A stretch of DNA of 64,000 nt from Occallatibacter savannae. GTDB taxonomy: Bacteria; Acidobacteriota; Terriglobia; Terriglobales; Acidobacteriaceae. This document shows, one piece after another, positions 9,708 to 17,419 of the stretch (position 1 is its first letter; each line of letters starts with the position of its first letter). The notes under the pieces are model-generated. The model was not told the DNA's origin and searched no databases. It worked only from the letters and a program-made list of their open reading frames with translations. A program made the position numbers and the translations under genes. The stretch is from the NCBI RefSeq assembly GCF_003131205.1, contig NZ_QFFY01000001.1, forward strand, positions 310,001-374,000, read 5' to 3'.

Positions 9708-9885
9708 CCCACAGAACCGTGAGCACCGAGAGGGAACGCGACTCGGCTGCCTACCTATGTAGCATTCGGCATAACCGATGTCAAGACGCTCCTCAGCACG
9801 GGGCTGTTTCGCCGAAGTTTATTGAACTGTGGGAGGCGTTCGAGTGATTGCGGTCACGATTTGAAGTTCGCATTCCCCGACGGCA

Positions 9886-11595
9886 TCATTTCGCCGAGAA
9901 AGCGCGCTCGTACAGGCAGACCTGATTCCTGCCATTGTGCTTGGCGTCATACAGAGCGGCATCGGCGTGCTGCAGCAGCTCCTCCGCGGTCTCGCCATCG
10001 CCAGGAAAGAACGCGATCCCGATCGATACGCTGAAGCCGTCGAAGCTGTCGCGTCCTGAGCTGACCTGGAGTTGCGAGATGGCGGTCAGGATCGATTCGG
10101 CTCGATCGCAGGCGCCCTTCACTGTCGTATCCGGCAGGATAATGGTGAACTCTTCGCCACCGTAGCGACAGGCGATATCTTCCGACCGGATGTTGGATAG
10201 GAAGATATCGGCGAAAGCCTTGAGGACCGCATCTCCGGCTGCGTGTCCGTGCGTATCGTTGAACCGCTTGAAGTGATCGGCATCGAGCATCAGCACCGCC
10301 ATGATCTGCTTGCGGCGACGCGCGCGCGTCATTTCGCGCTCCAGAGAAATCTGCATGAAGTGGCGGTTGAACAGGCCAGTCAACGAATCGCGGATGGACT
10401 GGTTCTCAAGCTTGGCGCGCAGATTCAAAGTCGCGATAGCAAGGGCGGTAATCTGAATAAGCTGTCGCACCGCATCCATGTGTTGATTGACTTGCATCAC
10501 CAGCTCGTCGCTGTCGCATTGCAGATAGAGCAGGCCGATGGTATTGCCATAAGCCACAATCGGCCGGCAATGATACCGCTCGGGCGCGCTGGCGCTGAAG
10601 TGAGCGCATTGAATTTCGGAGATACCCGGCCTGCGCCACCTGGGCTGACCCGATCGCAGCGCGCAGCACGATTCCGGCTGGCTGAAATCATCGTGGCTCG
10701 GGGAACCCCAGAAGGAGACGGCCTCGACGTGATTCCGCGAGTTGTTGATCATGTACAGGCAGCCGGAGCTGCCGGGAAGCAGCCGCGAGAAGCTCGTCGC
10801 AGCCGTAACGTACACCTGCTGCACATCCACGCATAGCTGCAGTTCGTTGCGGCATGCCGTCATCAGCTCCGACTCCCGCGCCGTCCCCTCGAGGGCGAGA
10901 ATGCTTCGCGCATGATCGTCGTTCACCTTCTGGGCGGCGATGGCGCTGCGCTGCAGGACGACCGCGTCGCGCAGGAGCAGAGCGAAGAGAATGATCAGGC
11001 TCAGAATCGAGACGGGGATGAGGAAGAATTCCGTGCTGATGGAGGTGAGCAGCCGCCTCTTGGAGTGCGCGGCGCGCTCGGTCAGGAGCATCTGCTCCTG
11101 ATCAGACATGAGGCTGATCGTCTTCTGGCAATCCTGAACATCGCTGGTCGGCAGAGGCGTGTTGCCGGCGAAGCGGGCCATGGTGTCAGAAAGGCGTGAG
11201 GCGCATTCCGAGAGGCTCTGTGAATTCGTGGTCTGGTTTGAATTGTCCGCGGTAAGCGCGCGAATGTGGACAGAAGAGGTGACAAGGTTGTTTGCGGCGC
11301 TTCGCGCCAGGTTCAAATCGTCCTCGTCCTTGTCGAGAAGGTAGAGGTGCGTGCGGTAGAGGACACGTTCGGAAAGCAGCGACGCACGCTGGAGTGAACT
11401 GATCACTTCCTGTGTGTGCTGCACACGCTCGGCTGCCGCGGTCAATTGCTGAGTGTTGAGATAGAGGACAGCCCCGGCGCCCAATGTGAAAAGGACAGCG
11501 CCGACGAATGCGGCAATGATGATGATGACTGCATTGCCTGAGGCCGGCCGAGCCTTGCGAGCTGAACCGCCTGAACTGGGGAACCCGGAGAGCAT
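9886..11595 (-). CDS. membrane GAF-GGDEF diguanylate cyclase
   Basis: This 569-residue sensor protein probably makes cyclic di-GMP from two GTP. A transmembrane helix at about 23-47 and another at about 190-210 bracket a roughly 140-residue extracytoplasmic helical sensor region. Next come a GAF-like domain (about 245-385) and a C-terminal GGDEF domain. The active-site loop is GGEEF (479-483) and an intact product-inhibition site RSED (470-473) lies five residues before it, so the enzyme looks active and feedback-inhibited. The GAF region has several cysteines (for example SCC, CAH) that could matter for sensing. No effector or phosphodiesterase gene lies next to it. Confidence 0.94.
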   Translation of the reverse strand: MLSGFPSSGGSARKARPASGNAVIIIIAAFVGAVLFTLGAGAVLYLNTQQLTAAAERVQHTQEVISSLQRASLLSERVLYRTHLYLLDKDEDDLNLARSAANNLVTSSVHIRALTADNSNQTTNSQSLSECASRLSDTMARFAGNTPLPTSDVQDCQKTISLMSDQEQMLLTERAAHSKRRLLTSISTEFFLIPVSILSLIILFALLLRDAVVLQRSAIAAQKVNDDHARSILALEGTARESELMTACRNELQLCVDVQQVYVTAATSFSRLLPGSSGCLYMINNSRNHVEAVSFWGSPSHDDFSQPESCCALRSGQPRWRRPGISEIQCAHFSASAPERYHCRPIVAYGNTIGLLYLQCDSDELVMQVNQHMDAVRQLIQITALAIATLNLRAKLENQSIRDSLTGLFNRHFMQISLEREMTRARRRKQIMAVLMLDADHFKRFNDTHGHAAGDAVLKAFADIFLSNIRSEDIACRYGGEEFTIILPDTTVKGACDRAESILTAISQLQVSSGRDSFDGFSVSIGIAFFPGDGETAEELLQHADAALYDAKHNGRNQVCLYERAFSAK

Positions 11596-11664
11596 GGGGG
11601 AGCTGATTCGATGGTACGCGGAAGCTTGCTGATTGCAGCCACAGGAGCTGGATGGGAGTGCACT

Positions 11665-12348
11665 TTAGTTACAGGCGACGACAGATGCCCGCAGGGCGAA
11701 GTCACTGTAGATGAAGCCATCGCGATCAACCGTCTCGCTTTGCTCCAGAGGTATGGCCCGGGAGAACATCGGGCCATCGTAGACGCAGGAGTGAAACTCG
11801 CCATTCTCACCGCAGGGGTCGACGCCAGCCGGGAGGGCGCGGAGGAATTCTGTGTCGAACTCGCGTCCCGCAAAGCCGCGGTCTAGCTGGCCTGAGTCTA
11901 CACATACTACTTTGGCGCGCAGTCCACCGGAGATCATCTGGAGCGCTAGCTCTTTGGTGGGAATCCCCCAGAGCAGAAAGAGGGGGGTGAGGCCTGTGGG
12001 CTGTAGCTGAGCCTCACGATAGGCCCGGATGTCTGGGAGGAAGAGATCGCCGAACGCGACTGAGTTCACGCCTTCCGCAACCGCACGTCTGCAGGCTTCA
12101 GACATCTGCTGCTCGTAGATGTCGTTGGGGCACGGCCATGGAAGCGGAATCTGCCACAGGGGCAGACCGGCCGCCGCGGCCTGCGCTTCCAGAACAGCCC
12201 GCCGCGTACCGTGCATGGCGACGCGATCGAACTGCGCGTTGACGGTCGTCAAGAGCCCGACGACTTCGATGTCAGGCTCCTGTCGGAGCAAGTGAAGCGC
12301 CCACGCGCAATCTTTGCCGCTGCTCCAGGAGAGAAGGACGCGCTTCAT
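11665..12348 (-). CDS. DUF71 / Dph6-like ATP-pyrophosphatase
   Basis: A 227-residue protein of the adenine nucleotide alpha-hydrolase family. The PP-loop is SWSSGKDCAW near the N-terminus, and the family hallmark GENGEFHSCVYDGPMF lies near residue 180-196. In eukaryotes and archaea this family makes diphthamide by ATP-dependent amidation; bacterial members are mostly uncharacterised and cannot act on diphthine, so the reaction here is unknown. It starts three bases after the stop of the Mrp ATPase gene, implying cotranscription and perhaps a link to metal, cluster or cofactor metabolism. Confidence 0.9.
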   Translation of the reverse strand: MKRVLLSWSSGKDCAWALHLLRQEPDIEVVGLLTTVNAQFDRVAMHGTRRAVLEAQAAAAGLPLWQIPLPWPCPNDIYEQQMSEACRRAVAEGVNSVAFGDLFLPDIRAYREAQLQPTGLTPLFLLWGIPTKELALQMISGGLRAKVVCVDSGQLDRGFAGREFDTEFLRALPAGVDPCGENGEFHSCVYDGPMFSRAIPLEQSETVDRDGFIYSDFALRASVVACN

Positions 12349-12351
12349 CCG

Positions 12352-13182
12352 CTAGCTGATCTCGATTACGTCTGAAGCGGAGGCTGCAGCCGCGTCCGCG
12401 CGCTCCATCAATTTCTGTGCGACATTGAAGAACTCGGTCGCCTGTGGGCTCTTCGGTCCGGCGAGCGTTACAGGCAGCCCTCGATCTCCGCCCTCGCGAA
12501 TAGCAGGAATCAGTTCAATGGAACCGAGAAACGGAATCTTGAACTGCGCCGCTGTCCGCTCTGCGCCGCCCTTCGAGAAGATGTCGATCTCATGATGGCA
12601 ATGCGGGCAGGTGAAGTGGCTCATGTTCTCGACGATGCCCAGAACCTCGACGTTCACCTGCGCGAACATCTCCAGCGCCTTGCGCGCATCCTGCAGGCTG
12701 ACATCGCTCGGGGTAGAGACGACAACTGCGCCCGTGAGCGGAACCGTTTGTACGAGTGAGATGACCACGTCACCCGTGCCAGGAGGCAGATCGACGACGA
12801 GGTAATCGAGTTCGCCCCAGTTCACCTGCTGCAGAAACTGCCGGATGATCTGGTGCAGCATGGGCCCGCGCATCACCAGCGGCTTGTCGCCTGGAGAGAT
12901 GTAGCCGATGGAGATCGTCTTGATGCCGTGAGTATCGTTGGGCTGAATCTGGTTGTTCTGGTCAACCCGGGGAGATTGCGTCGAACCCATCATCAGCGGA
13001 ACGTTGGGACCGTAGATGTCCGCGTCGATCAGTCCCACGCGCTGGCCCAGCTTTGAGAGCGCGATGGCGATGTTCACGGCGACGGTGGTCTTCCCGACTC
13101 CGCCTTTTCCGGAACCAACTGCGATGATTTTCGAGACGCCGGGCAATGCAACCGGCTGCGGCATGGCATGTGAATGAGCCAT
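12352..13182 (-). CDS. mrp: Mrp/ApbC-family Fe-S cluster carrier ATPase
   Basis: A 276-residue P-loop ATPase with deviant Walker A GKGGVGKTT (25-33), DLPPGTGD (131-138) and the family's CxxC (C192, C195 in HFTCPHC), which holds a bridging [4Fe-4S] cluster in dimeric ApbC/Nbp35 proteins. The N-terminal DUF59 domain found in longer Mrp proteins is absent. It probably delivers Fe-S clusters to apoproteins in the cytoplasm. It lies 40 bases after the thioesterase gene and 3 bases before the DUF71 gene, on the same strand. Confidence 0.95.
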   Translation of the reverse strand: MAHSHAMPQPVALPGVSKIIAVGSGKGGVGKTTVAVNIAIALSKLGQRVGLIDADIYGPNVPLMMGSTQSPRVDQNNQIQPNDTHGIKTISIGYISPGDKPLVMRGPMLHQIIRQFLQQVNWGELDYLVVDLPPGTGDVVISLVQTVPLTGAVVVSTPSDVSLQDARKALEMFAQVNVEVLGIVENMSHFTCPHCHHEIDIFSKGGAERTAAQFKIPFLGSIELIPAIREGGDRGLPVTLAGPKSPQATEFFNVAQKLMERADAAAASASDVIEIS

Positions 13183-13222
13183 TGTTCTAAGTGCTCCTTG
13201 AGCAGGTTCGTGAGGGTTTCAG

Positions 13223-13750
13223 TCAGACCCGAGTCAGGCCTGCGTTGCACCGTTCCTGTTTGCGGCGCGCTGCTTCTCGCTCGCGATGTTCGCGGCGAAG
13301 CATGGCGTCGTTGTAGCGCCGGACCTCGTTCGGCGTCTCCGGTTGCACAGCCGGAACCTTCTGCCGGCGGCCGTGCTCGTCGACAGCGACAAACACCAGG
13401 TAGGCGCTGGCGACATGAAGGTGCGATCCGGTCTGAGGGTCTTCGACCCACACCTTCACGCCGACCTCGAGAGAGGTATTGAAAGCGCGGTTGACGCTGG
13501 ACTTGAGGATCAGCAGGTCGCCCACATGAACCGGCTGGATGAAGTCGATGTGGTCCATCGCCGCCGTGACGACGTGCGTGCGCGAGTGGCGGTACGCGGC
13601 AATAGCGCCGGTCAAATCGATAAAGTGCATGAGCCGCCCGCCCAGAAGATTGCCCAAAGTATTCGCGTCGTTGGGCAGGATGACCTCGGTCATCTCAGAC
13701 TGCGTGCTGGCGACAGTACGCACAAGCGGGTTGGGTTCAGTCGTACTCAT
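13223..13750 (-). CDS. acyl-CoA thioesterase (hotdog fold, YciA-like)
   Basis: A single hotdog domain in a 175-residue protein. The family motif region NTLGNLLGGRLMHFIDLTGAI (about 30-50) supplies the acidic catalytic residue, and VVTAAMDHIDFIQPVHVGD is the second conserved strand. It hydrolyses acyl-CoA thioesters; chain-length preference cannot be read. The C-terminus is a charged helical tail rich in Arg and Glu. It is probably the first gene of an operon with Mrp and DUF71. The divergent TPR gene starts 160 bases upstream, leaving room for both promoters. Confidence 0.93.
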   Translation of the reverse strand: MSTTEPNPLVRTVASTQSEMTEVILPNDANTLGNLLGGRLMHFIDLTGAIAAYRHSRTHVVTAAMDHIDFIQPVHVGDLLILKSSVNRAFNTSLEVGVKVWVEDPQTGSHLHVASAYLVFVAVDEHGRRQKVPAVQPETPNEVRRYNDAMLRREHREREAARRKQERCNAGLTRV

Positions 13751-13910
13751 AATTGTCTTGCTCCGGTGATTCTCAAACGGGATCTCGGCACAGTGTTCGC
13801 TTCCGGCTACAATGAAGAAACCCGGTGACTTCGCGCCGAGCCGCTAATCCCAGTGTCGGCAATCAGAGGTCATTTACGCAAATCCGCCTTGGTGCAGAGA
13901 TTTCCAGATT

Positions 13911-14231
13911 ATGAGTACAACCGACAAGATCGCAGGACTTAAAGAGATCCTTGCCCTCGACCCGAAAAACAGCTTTGCCCGTTACGGCATCGCCATGGAA
14001 TTGGCGAACCGTGGCGAGGTGGATGCCGCATTGAAGGAATTCGATGTCCTGATCGAGCAGAACCCCGACTACGTGGCTGCCTACTTCATGTCGGCCCAGA
14101 CCCTGGCCAAGGTGGGACGAAACCAGGATGCGGCGGAGAAGCTGAAGGCCGGCATCGCCTGCGCTGCGCGGACTGGCAACCGCCATGCCCTCAGCGAGAT
14201 GCAGCAGATGCTTGATGAAATAGATCGCTAA
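13911..14231 (+). CDS. small TPR protein
   Basis: A 106-residue soluble protein made of about two and a half tetratricopeptide repeats: ALDPKNSFARYGIAMELANRGEVDAAL-type and NPDYVAAYFMSAQTLAKVGRNQDAA-type helix pairs. No signal peptide is seen, so it acts in the cytoplasm as a protein-binding adaptor of unknown partner. The ATG used is the first in frame; no strong ribosome binding site precedes it. The glycosyltransferase gene starts 93 bases downstream. Confidence 0.88.
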   Translation: MSTTDKIAGLKEILALDPKNSFARYGIAMELANRGEVDAALKEFDVLIEQNPDYVAAYFMSAQTLAKVGRNQDAAEKLKAGIACAARTGNRHALSEMQQMLDEIDR

Positions 14232-14312
14232 CCACCGGCCGCTCCGGTTACACACCAATGTTCGCCCCGATTGGCTGGCGAATATCTGCGCCTTTCATAA
14301 TTGACCCGCGTC

Positions 14313-14318
14313 TATACT
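14313..14318 (+). promoter_or_regulatory. possible -10 box (TATACT) just upstream of a start codon
   Basis: TATACT ends seven bases before the ATG of the glycosyltransferase gene at 14325. If it is a real -10 element, transcription would begin at or beside the ATG, giving a leaderless mRNA; no ribosome binding site is visible. No good -35 lies 17 bases upstream, so support is partial. Confidence 0.35.
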
Positions 14319-14324
14319 GTAGAT

Positions 14325-15329
14325 ATGCCGAAGTACTCGATTGTCGTTCCTTTTCACAATGAAGAGGACAATGTAACCGTTCTGTACGCGCGTCTGAAAC
14401 AGGTCATGGAGCAGGTGGGCGACACCTTTGAGCTTGTCCTGGTCGATGACGGCTCGAGCGATCGCACCTACAAGCTGCTCGAAGAGATTGCCGCAGTCGA
14501 CAGCCGCGTGCTCGTCGTCAAGCTGCGCCGCAACTTCGGACAGACCTCGGCGCTGGCGGCAGGGTTCGACAACGCTTCGGGTGAGTTCATCCTGGCGATG
14601 GATGGCGATCTGCAGCACGATCCCAACGAGATTCCGAACTTCCTCGAGAAGCTGGAAGAGGGCTACGACGTCGTTTCCGGCTGGCGTAAGGAGCGCATCG
14701 ACAACTTCGTCATGCGGCGGATTCCTTCGCGCTGCGCCAATTGGCTGATGGCCAAGCTCTCGGGCGTGGACATCCACGATTTCGGAACGACGTTCAAGGC
14801 CTACCGCCACGAAGTGATCCAGAACATTCCGCTGTACGGCGAGATGCACCGCTTCATCCCGGCATTGGCGAGCTGGTACGGCGCCTCGATCTGCGAGATT
14901 CCCATCAAGAACGTACATCGCGAGCGCGGCAAAAGCCACTACGGCATCGGCCGCACCTTCCGCGTCTTCTTCGACCTGCTGACCATTCGCTTCCTGCTCA
15001 AGTACATGAGCAGGCCGCTGCACTTCTTCGGCACCTTCGGAGCACTGGGCATTCTGTTCGGCGGAATCATTTCGACGCTCCTGCTCGGCATGAAGATCTT
15101 CAATCCGCATCAGAACGTGATGGATGCGCACGGGCCGCTATTTGTCATCGCCGGTGTTCTGATTCTTGGCGGAATTCAGTTGCTGGCAATCGGGCTCCTT
15201 GGCGAACTGCAGGTGCGGCATTACTACACCGGCCAGCAGCGCACGCCTTATGCGATCGATCGCATCGTGCGGCTGCGGACTCCGGAAGAGCCCAGCATTC
15301 TGTCCGACCGGAATGGTGACAGGTTTTAA
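14325..15329 (+). CDS. GT2 glycosyltransferase (DPM1/GtrB-like, polyprenyl-phosphate sugar synthase)
   Basis: This 334-residue family 2 glycosyltransferase probably moves a sugar from an NDP-sugar to polyprenyl phosphate at the inner membrane. The N-terminal GT-A domain has VVPFHNEEDN, LVDDGSSDRT and the metal-binding AMDGDLQHDP. Two transmembrane helices follow (about 233-257 and 268-292), the layout of GtrB/ArnC-type enzymes. The start at 14325 is chosen because MPKYSIVVPFHNE is the standard N-terminus; an upstream TTG at 14301 would add eight residues. A terminator follows the gene. The sugar is unknown. Confidence 0.93.
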   Translation: MPKYSIVVPFHNEEDNVTVLYARLKQVMEQVGDTFELVLVDDGSSDRTYKLLEEIAAVDSRVLVVKLRRNFGQTSALAAGFDNASGEFILAMDGDLQHDPNEIPNFLEKLEEGYDVVSGWRKERIDNFVMRRIPSRCANWLMAKLSGVDIHDFGTTFKAYRHEVIQNIPLYGEMHRFIPALASWYGASICEIPIKNVHRERGKSHYGIGRTFRVFFDLLTIRFLLKYMSRPLHFFGTFGALGILFGGIISTLLLGMKIFNPHQNVMDAHGPLFVIAGVLILGGIQLLAIGLLGELQVRHYYTGQQRTPYAIDRIVRLRTPEEPSILSDRNGDRF

Positions 15330-15358
15330 GAAACAGGGATCAGCGATCAAAAAAACAT

Positions 15359-15397
15359 AAGCCCCGCGCGGAGATGATCCGGGCGGGGTTTGTGTTT
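15359..15397 (+). terminator. Rho-independent terminator after the GT2 gene
   Basis: AAGCCCCGC and GCGGGGTT form a GC-rich stem, with a short inner CGG/CCG pairing, followed by TTGTGTTTGT. It lies about 30 bases after the glycosyltransferase stop and separates it from the quinone oxidoreductase gene. Confidence 0.7.
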
Positions 15398-15491
15398 GTG
15401 GACATGAAAGCTCACTCAGGCGAGTCGAGCGAGGCGAACGAGAATACTTCGCTTGCAGTGACGCGGTGTCAGGGTGCATGCTTTCGCATGT

Positions 15492-16460
15492 ATGAACGCA
15501 ATACAAATTCACAACACTGGCGGGCCTGAAGTTCTGCAGCTCGTCGACTTGCCGATTCCTGTTCCCGGTCCGGGACAGGTTCTCATTCGTGTTGAAGCCG
15601 TCGGTGTGAACTTCATCGAAATCTATTTCCGCAAAGGCCAGTACAAGGCGACGATGCCTCTTGTTCCCGGCAGCGAGGCTGCGGGGACCGTCGAAGATCT
15701 CGGTTCCGGTGTCACCGGGTTCAAGCCGGGAGATCTTGTCGCATCCGTAGGCGTGCTGGGTAGCTATGCGGAGTACGCTCTGGTGCCGGCCGCGCAACTG
15801 GTGAAGGTGCCCGACGGGCTGAGCCCCGAGCAGGCCGCAGCTGCGATGCTGCAGGGCATGACCGCGCACTATCTCGCGCACTCTACTTACCCCCTCAAGG
15901 CCGGAGAAATCGCGCTAGTCCATGCCGGCGCGGGCGGGGTGGGATTGCTGCTCACGCAGATGGCATCGAAGATCGGCGCGCGTGTCATCACAACCGTCTC
16001 TACAAAGGAGAAAGCGGAGCTGTCGCGTGATTCCGGCGCAGCGGAAGTGATTCTCTATACCGAGCAGGATTTCGTCGCGGAAACGAAGCGCCTCACGGGC
16101 GGCAAGGGTGTCGATGTCGTATACGACTCGGTAGGGAAGACGACCTTCGAAGGCAGCCTGAATTGCCTCCGCCCGCGCGGACTGCTGGCGTTGTTCGGCG
16201 GATCAAGTGGCGCAGTGCCGCCATTCGACCTGATTCAACTGAGCAGCAAGGGTTCCTTATTCATTACCCGGCCGACGCTGTGGCACTACGTCGCAACCCG
16301 GCACGAGCTGGAATGGCGTGCGGGCGAGGTCCTGAGTGCGGTGAAGAGCGGAGAGCTGAAGCTGCGGATGGAACACATGTATCCGCTGTCGGACGCGGGG
16401 CGTGCGCAAGCAGAGATGGAAGAGCGGAAGACAGCAGGCAAGATTCTGCTGGAACCGTAA
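15492..16460 (+). CDS. zinc-independent quinone oxidoreductase (MDR family)
   Basis: A 322-residue NADPH-dependent oxidoreductase of the medium-chain dehydrogenase family. The N-terminal GroES-like domain (VGVNFIEIYFRKGQY) lacks the zinc-ligand cysteines of alcohol dehydrogenases. The Rossmann fold carries HAGAGGVGLLLTQMA, the form found in E. coli Qor. Likely substrates are quinones or alpha,beta-unsaturated carbonyls. The ATG at 15492 gives the canonical MNAIQIHNTGGPEVL; the frame also allows an ATG at 15474. A repeat-rich spacer follows and the Sir2 gene lies downstream. Confidence 0.93.
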   Translation: MNAIQIHNTGGPEVLQLVDLPIPVPGPGQVLIRVEAVGVNFIEIYFRKGQYKATMPLVPGSEAAGTVEDLGSGVTGFKPGDLVASVGVLGSYAEYALVPAAQLVKVPDGLSPEQAAAAMLQGMTAHYLAHSTYPLKAGEIALVHAGAGGVGLLLTQMASKIGARVITTVSTKEKAELSRDSGAAEVILYTEQDFVAETKRLTGGKGVDVVYDSVGKTTFEGSLNCLRPRGLLALFGGSSGAVPPFDLIQLSSKGSLFITRPTLWHYVATRHELEWRAGEVLSAVKSGELKLRMEHMYPLSDAGRAQAEMEERKTAGKILLEP

Positions 16461-16463
16461 ACA

Positions 16464-16584
16464 CAGCTACTAGCTATTAGCTTTTAGCCATCAGCTCTTA
16501 GCTCAATGCCAGAATGGATTAAGAACCTGCGATTGAGCGAGCAGGGCTTACGGCTAAGAGCTAAAAGCTAAGGGCTAAGAGCTC
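16464..16584. repeat. inverted cluster of AGCT(c/t)TTAGC-type short repeats
   Basis: The spacer between the oxidoreductase stop and the Sir2 start holds a left block (16465-16507) with several TTAGC/AGCT units, and a right block (16532-16584) with the same units on the opposite strand (GGCTAAGAGCTAAAAGC and onward). The innermost GCTCAAT (16501-16507) and ATTGAGC (16532-16538) are exact inverses. The whole could fold into a long imperfect hairpin around a core of about 24 bases. It resembles a miniature intergenic repeat element rather than a simple terminator, as no U-run follows. Confidence 0.75.
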
Positions 16585-16594
16585 GTATTCAAAG

Positions 16595-17311
16595 ATGGGC
16601 AAAATCAATATCAAAGCATCGGATCGCGTGTTTGTCTTGACTGGGGCGGGAATCAGCGCGGAGAGCGGACTGCCGACATTTCGCGCTTCCGACGGATTGT
16701 GGGCCGGACATCATGTCGAGGATGTCTGCACGCCTGAGGCCCTCGAGCAAAATCCTGAACTCGTCTGGCAGTTCTACTCAGAGCGTCGCGAGCAGGGAGC
16801 AAACGCGAAACCGAATCCGGCGCATCTCGCGCTGGCTGAACTTGAGGCGAAGCTCGGCGACCGCTTCTTTCTTTGCACGCAGAATGTTGACGATCTGCAT
16901 GAGCGTGCCGGTTCGAAGCGCCTGATCCACATGCATGGCGAACTGGCAAAGTCACGCTGCTCAGAAGAGTGCGGGCAGCCTCCGATTGAAGATCGCCGTG
17001 TCTACAAGAATCTAAGCGAAGTGGGACGCTGTTCATGCGGTGCTCGGCTGCGTCCGCATATCGTCTTCTTCGGCGAGATTCCGCTGGATATGGGAATGAT
17101 CCAGCGCGAGATCGACCAGGCCACCTTGATGATTGTGGTCGGTACTTCGGGCTCCGTATATCCCGCAGCGAACTTCGTCCACTGGGCGCGCCAGAACGGC
17201 GCACGGACCGTCTACATCGGCCCCGAGCCGCCTCTGAATGCAAGTGCCTTCACCAACGTGGTCGAAGGCAAGGCGGGCGAAGTGATGCCGGGGCTCTTTG
17301 AGGTGGAGTAG
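16595..17311 (+). CDS. cobB: Sir2-family NAD-dependent protein deacylase (CobB-like, class III)
   Basis: A 238-residue sirtuin that removes acyl groups from lysines using NAD. It shows GAGISAESG (17-25), TQNVDDLH, the catalytic histidine in HMHGE, four zinc cysteines (C-x3-C and CSC) and the NAD-site VVGTSGSVYPA. Tyr61 and Arg64 in FYSERR form the Y-x2-R pair that marks class III enzymes (SIRT5, E. coli CobB), which prefer succinyl or malonyl lysine besides acetyl. The gene begins 10 bases after the repeat cluster and no clear ribosome binding site is visible, so the repeat may influence its expression. Confidence 0.95.
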   Translation: MGKINIKASDRVFVLTGAGISAESGLPTFRASDGLWAGHHVEDVCTPEALEQNPELVWQFYSERREQGANAKPNPAHLALAELEAKLGDRFFLCTQNVDDLHERAGSKRLIHMHGELAKSRCSEECGQPPIEDRRVYKNLSEVGRCSCGARLRPHIVFFGEIPLDMGMIQREIDQATLMIVVGTSGSVYPAANFVHWARQNGARTVYIGPEPPLNASAFTNVVEGKAGEVMPGLFEVE

Positions 17312-17419
17312 ACGATCGTATATCACCCAAGCAGGACCAAAAGCAGATCCTTCACTCCGCTGAAGAAGACCGCTCCGTTCAGGACGACAGCGTTGCCCGG
17401 AAAATTGCTGTTGCGTGCC

